Assembly (NCBI GenBank): GCA_014380365.1
Contig: JACMJZ010000031.1
Location: 1 to 64,000, forward strand
Direction of reading: 5' to 3'
Length of the DNA stretch: 64,000 bases
Source: Pyrinomonadaceae bacterium
GTDB taxonomy: Bacteria; Acidobacteriota; Blastocatellia; Pyrinomonadales; Pyrinomonadaceae
Part shown: in pieces, positions 60,660-64,000 of the stretch
Layout of the letters: each line of letters opens with the position of its first letter
Numbering within the stretch: the stretch's first letter is position 1
Program-made: the position numbers and the translations under genes
Notes under the pieces: generated by a model
Seen by the model: only the letters and a program-made list of their open reading frames with translations
The model's database searches: none
Told to the model about the DNA's origin: nothing

Positions 60660-62492
60660 TTACGAGGGAATGAACACGTTCAACTTCGGCGGGGTCTGGA
60701 TGTCCTGGAATAGCGACCAGAAGAACCAGAATCGATTGAACACGATCGACTGCATCAGGAAGGTGTTGCCGCCAAATTGTTCCCAGCCCCAACTAACCGG
60801 ATTGGCTTCCCAGAGAAAGCGGTCGGGGTACAAGCTATAGACCATCGCCGAAAGGGTCGCTGCTCCGGCGTCCGCGTCGTCCTGACTGGCGCCTGCCTTG
60901 GTTTTTGCCTTGAAGGAGCCGGCAAGATGTAGACCATCATCCCAGAAGAGGGTGGCCCCGCTGGGCTGGCCAGGCAGCGGGCCGAGCTCAAAAGCTTTTT
61001 CCTGGTTCCAGGTTACGCCATCCGTCGTTGACCAGAGATCCGTCATGGCGACGATAATGTCAGGATCTTTCGTGCCGCCGTAAATCCACATCTTTTCCTT
61101 TTCAAATCCGGTAACTCCATTGACGACTGGGGTCGCTACCGCGGCGAACATGCAGCGCGCGGGCCACCGGGCCGTGGCTGGCCCTGACCATGTATTCGTC
61201 CTGAAGTCAAAACTCCGCACGTCGTTGAGTGCATTAGAGCCGTCTGAACCGCCCAGAACCCAGAGTTTGCTTTTGAAATCAACGACGCAATGTCCCATCC
61301 GCGCAGGGAAGGGGCCGGGGTTGTTTCGGACCCACTCCCCTTCATTGGTCGCACTTTTTTTATGGTAATACCACACCTCGTTCGAGGTCTTTGTAGGATC
61401 CACCGAGCTGCCGCCGATCAGCCACAGCTTGCCGCCGCTGGCAACGCCGGGGCTGTGGCTCATGTCGCTCAGATGGAATGTCAGGTCTCCGCTCACGACC
61501 TGAATTTCTTTGAAATCCTCTCCTTTTGATTCCATTCTCCAGGGTGGGAAGCCTGTCTCGGAGGAATAGAGCCCAATGGCCCCCGTCGCTGGGTCGACGA
61601 AGACCCCGTAGAGCCGCTCAGATCCTCCCGAAGTGAAGTCGAGTGCCTTCGTCAGCACGGTGGGATACCCTTGCTGCAGCGGTTGCCGGTTCCAGCCAGC
61701 CTGCGCCACTTGAACAGTCAAGGAGCCAACAACGAGGTTACCGTCCTTCAGCAGTTTTTCGCGGTCGTCATTCGCATTACCAGTGCCTCCCCGCGCCTCC
61801 AGGCGGTAGACAGAGGTGATCCCCGGCTTGTCCAGATAGAACAGATTCTTGCTGCCACCATGTGGAGGCCAGACTCTGACGTTGTTCTTGTACAGAGTGA
61901 TGGCAGTCGCCCCAGTGGTGAAAAAGTAGAGCTTAACTTCCTCCTCGTTCTCGTGAAGGACGTAGTCCTTGTCAGCGACGAAATAATGTAGCTGCGGCTT
62001 TCCCGAGCCAGCATCGGGCGGCACTATCACGGCCACGGATTGTTCTGAGAAGGCATCGTCGGTGGTTCTCCGGATCCCGACCAGCACAGTCGCTGTACCA
62101 TCGGGCATCTTTGAAAGCCTGGTCACTTCGATCCGCATCGTTGCGCCTGCATCTACGCTAATCCCACTCGAATCGGTTTCCCAGCAAACCGAAGTCTCAG
62201 GCGGCCTGGGCAAGGAATCATTGCTGAGGAGGTCTATCGTGTTAATGTCCTTCGAATCGGCAGGGCTGCGATATTCAACTTTCGGGCGAGCGCTTTTATC
62301 CGGTAAGAGCAATGTGTTACCTGCTGTCTCCGGTCGGCCGTAAGGAATCGAAAGACGCACGACGATGTCGCCGCTGGCCCATTCGTCGGCCCGGGGATCC
62401 GCTGGGGTGATCTGGATGGCAAACTGATTGCCGGTGTCCTGCGCTTTGAAATCCGCGGCCGCGGGGGAGTATTTGATTGGGTCGTTTGACAT
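60660..62492 (-). CDS. Kelch-repeat protein
   Basis: A 610-residue protein without a signal peptide. The first 260 residues are beta-rich and unassigned (VRLSIPYGRPETAGNTLLL). The C-terminal half has Kelch repeats: GKLWLIGGSSVDPTKTSNE, KLWVLGGSDGSNALNDVRS and KMWIYGGTKDPDIIVAMTDL, with the Gly-Gly and spaced Tyr/Trp pattern of the fold. Kelch propellers bind proteins or sugars. The missing signal contrasts with the secreted propeller next door. Same strand and 21 bases from the large gene upstream, so one operon. Confidence 0.8.
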   Translation of the reverse strand: MSNDPIKYSPAAADFKAQDTGNQFAIQITPADPRADEWASGDIVVRLSIPYGRPETAGNTLLLPDKSARPKVEYRSPADSKDINTIDLLSNDSLPRPPETSVCWETDSSGISVDAGATMRIEVTRLSKMPDGTATVLVGIRRTTDDAFSEQSVAVIVPPDAGSGKPQLHYFVADKDYVLHENEEEVKLYFFTTGATAITLYKNNVRVWPPHGGSKNLFYLDKPGITSVYRLEARGGTGNANDDREKLLKDGNLVVGSLTVQVAQAGWNRQPLQQGYPTVLTKALDFTSGGSERLYGVFVDPATGAIGLYSSETGFPPWRMESKGEDFKEIQVVSGDLTFHLSDMSHSPGVASGGKLWLIGGSSVDPTKTSNEVWYYHKKSATNEGEWVRNNPGPFPARMGHCVVDFKSKLWVLGGSDGSNALNDVRSFDFRTNTWSGPATARWPARCMFAAVATPVVNGVTGFEKEKMWIYGGTKDPDIIVAMTDLWSTTDGVTWNQEKAFELGPLPGQPSGATLFWDDGLHLAGSFKAKTKAGASQDDADAGAATLSAMVYSLYPDRFLWEANPVSWGWEQFGGNTFLMQSIVFNRFWFFWSLFQDIQTPPKLNVFIPS

Positions 62493-62513
62493 GATGATCT
62501 TCTGTGCTCTTTC

Positions 62514-64000
62514 TTATGTGGTGGTGCTCTCCTGAATCTTGATTTTTTTACGGTCCTCATTGCCGGCTTCATCTGAAGCGACCAGTTCGTAGGTCGCATC
62601 TCGCGGCGGTTTCGAGATTTTCCATTCGCGCGGCAGAGGAGAGTCAGACCATTCCCTCACCAGCTTTTGTTCCTTATCAAAAAGTTGAAGCAGTTTCGCG
62701 CCGCGCACCGACCAGGCCAAAGTCATGGAATCGGGTTGGGACGCCTCATCTCGTAACCAGAGACCGAGAACCTGCACCGGATCGATTTTGAGTTTCAACC
62801 AGCCCTCAGAGATGGTGGGCCAACCGCCTGAGAATCCGCCGCGGTCGGTTGCCGAAACCAAATCGCCATGTTCCGCCCACTGGGTGACAGCGGGCCGGTA
62901 AGCCCATGACCACTCGCCGTAATCGTCCGAGGGTTTGGGAATCTGCGGCGTTGCCGGTGTGCCCAATACCGGGGCTGTTTGAAAGAAGACTTCCCGCGCG
63001 CTTTTTGCGCCCGCCGAATCGGAAGGCTGCAACTCGAGGAACACCCTGGGCAGAACGCCGCTCGTAGCGTGAACGCGTGCCTGGGGATCCATCAACAAGG
63101 TAACTTGCAGCGGGTGAAGACAATCCACCGCGAGGTTCTGCGCGTAGTTGAGCACATTCTCAATCGGGGTTCCGCCGAACCCCCAACTGGCAAAGAAGGG
63201 CCGGGGAGCCGCGACCGGATCGCCTACAAAGAAACCGACGAGACCGTCATTGCCGCCGCGACGGTCGCCAAGACGCACAGGCCAGCGGACGTTTTCGACT
63301 CCGCCGGTTTTCAGGAGGTCCCTAAGTTGGTCCTGCGGAAACTGGGTAATGCCGTTGGTCTCGAGTAATTGCCTGATTGCCGAGTCCGGGCCGCTCGCTC
63401 TCCAACTCAAATTCTGATCGAGGGCCGGTAAGCCGGGAATCTCCAGCCGGATCTCGGCACGCACCAGAGCCAGCGGGCGACCGATCAGAACTGAGACGCC
63501 GGGATCTTCATCGGGCACACGCGACTCGGTGGCCGTCAACGCCTGGTCGAGTACACGGGCGAACGCGTCGCCCTGGTCGCCTGTGAGATCAAGGACGTAA
63601 CGGGCGAAATCGCGCAAGTGGAGGTTCTCGATCGTTTTCTCCAAGTGCTCTTCGAGTTTCGCGCTCGTGTCGGCCTCGCTTGAAGTTAGCGATGCCGCCT
63701 GGACAGAACCATCGACTGTTCCGGGAACGTCTACCCAGTAGAAAAAACGCTGCCCGCTTCCAGGCTTCAGCTCAAACTTCTTTTGCAGGGCACCGAGCGG
63801 TTTGCCGTTGGCCCCATACAAAGTCAGGTTCTGATCGAACTGATTCGGCACCACCCATCCGCAGATCGGACTCAATGCCGGCGCGATTGTTGTGGGATTT
63901 CCCGCCGGCGCCGGGTCGAACGTTAATCGCATCGGGCGCACCGACCGCGGGCGAAGCTGAATTGGGCCAGAATTAAGCGACGCTTGATGACCATCGGCAG
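62514..64000 (-). CDS. Large protein of unknown function (5' end outside window)
   Basis: The frame is open to the right edge of the window without a stop, so the in-frame GTG at 63941 is probably not the start. At least 495 residues. No clear domain family. The visible part is mixed alpha/beta with a proline-rich linker (PATPQIPKPSDDYGEWSW), a long helical block (EEHLEKTIENLHLRDFARYV) and a C-terminal fibronectin- or Ig-like strand set (ATYELVASDEAGNEDRKKIK). Its stop is 21 bases before the Kelch gene. It heads the visible surface-protein cluster. Confidence 0.7.
   Translation of the reverse strand, partial: ADGHQASLNSGPIQLRPRSVRPMRLTFDPAPAGNPTTIAPALSPICGWVVPNQFDQNLTLYGANGKPLGALQKKFELKPGSGQRFFYWVDVPGTVDGSVQAASLTSSEADTSAKLEEHLEKTIENLHLRDFARYVLDLTGDQGDAFARVLDQALTATESRVPDEDPGVSVLIGRPLALVRAEIRLEIPGLPALDQNLSWRASGPDSAIRQLLETNGITQFPQDQLRDLLKTGGVENVRWPVRLGDRRGGNDGLVGFFVGDPVAAPRPFFASWGFGGTPIENVLNYAQNLAVDCLHPLQVTLLMDPQARVHATSGVLPRVFLELQPSDSAGAKSAREVFFQTAPVLGTPATPQIPKPSDDYGEWSWAYRPAVTQWAEHGDLVSATDRGGFSGGWPTISEGWLKLKIDPVQVLGLWLRDEASQPDSMTLAWSVRGAKLLQLFDKEQKLVREWSDSPLPREWKISKPPRDATYELVASDEAGNEDRKKIKIQESTTT

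Overview
The window reads as chromosomal DNA of a moderately GC-rich Gram-negative bacterium, most likely an Acidobacteriota of the Blastocatellia type. The clues are a secreted VWA protein of the acidobacterial VWFA-related kind, secreted S9 and tricorn-type proteases, Lol-type lipoprotein genes, DUF4214 and DUF3857 proteins, and many palindromic and 7-bp tandem repeats between genes. This placement is inference; there is no rRNA in the window.

Layout. 1-4921 (minus) is most of a giant TIG/ASH-domain protein whose C-terminus runs into two XRE-like helix-turn-helix units and leaves the window. 5210-6809 holds a carbohydrate-binding-module remnant and a small, AT-richer pair (thymidylate kinase variant plus a Cys-rich protein). 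6973-12629 (minus) carries an S9 peptidase, a lipoprotein, a DUF2585 membrane protein, an AidB-like acyl-CoA dehydrogenase and an FMN-binding protein. 12895-15145 (plus) is a TlpA-like thioredoxin lipoprotein and pyruvate kinase. 15173-24199 (minus) is a radical SAM enzyme, a Lol-like set (LolA-like carrier, small membrane protein, LolD-type ATPase, lipoprotein), a PGPGW protein, an HD phosphohydrolase, a MauE-thioredoxin fusion and an M1 aminopeptidase homologue whose zinc ligands are all replaced. 24536-34372 (plus) is a peroxiredoxin, a YggX-like protein, three amidohydrolase paralogues (only the middle one keeps the HxH metal motif) and a tricorn-type protease.

34634-48358 (minus) is accessory in character: an ATPase/membrane/secreted trio with lower GC, a six-TM protein, a two-TM protein resembling TRADD-N-associated membrane modules, a tetrapyrrole-methylase-fold enzyme resembling borosin N-methyltransferases, an SH3-GH19 endolysin-like protein, a membrane protein with a chitosanase-like end, and a DUF3857/transglutaminase-like protein. 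48559-49029 is a zinc-ribbon membrane protein and 49405-50457 the VWA protein.

The most interesting stretch is 50484-54488. A compact operon encodes two small basic peptides sharing a Y-x10-GD motif and a radical SAM/SPASM enzyme, which matches the in-silico Y_X(10)_GDL class of peptide-modification systems; copies of a 56-bp hairpin repeat flank it. Immediately downstream, tRNA-Arg(ACG) is followed by a 1.5-kb cassette encoding an HNH-DUF4214 fusion, closed by a perfect 45-bp copy of the tRNA 3' end plus a near copy of its terminator.

54525-64000 (minus) is a cluster of large beta-rich, tail-fibre-like and kelch/propeller proteins (GNVGIGT motifs, an S74 chaperone domain, a collar-like end), with the outermost gene leaving the window. 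At least six repeat families sit between genes, and one copy lies in frame inside the signal-peptide region of an amidohydrolase gene.
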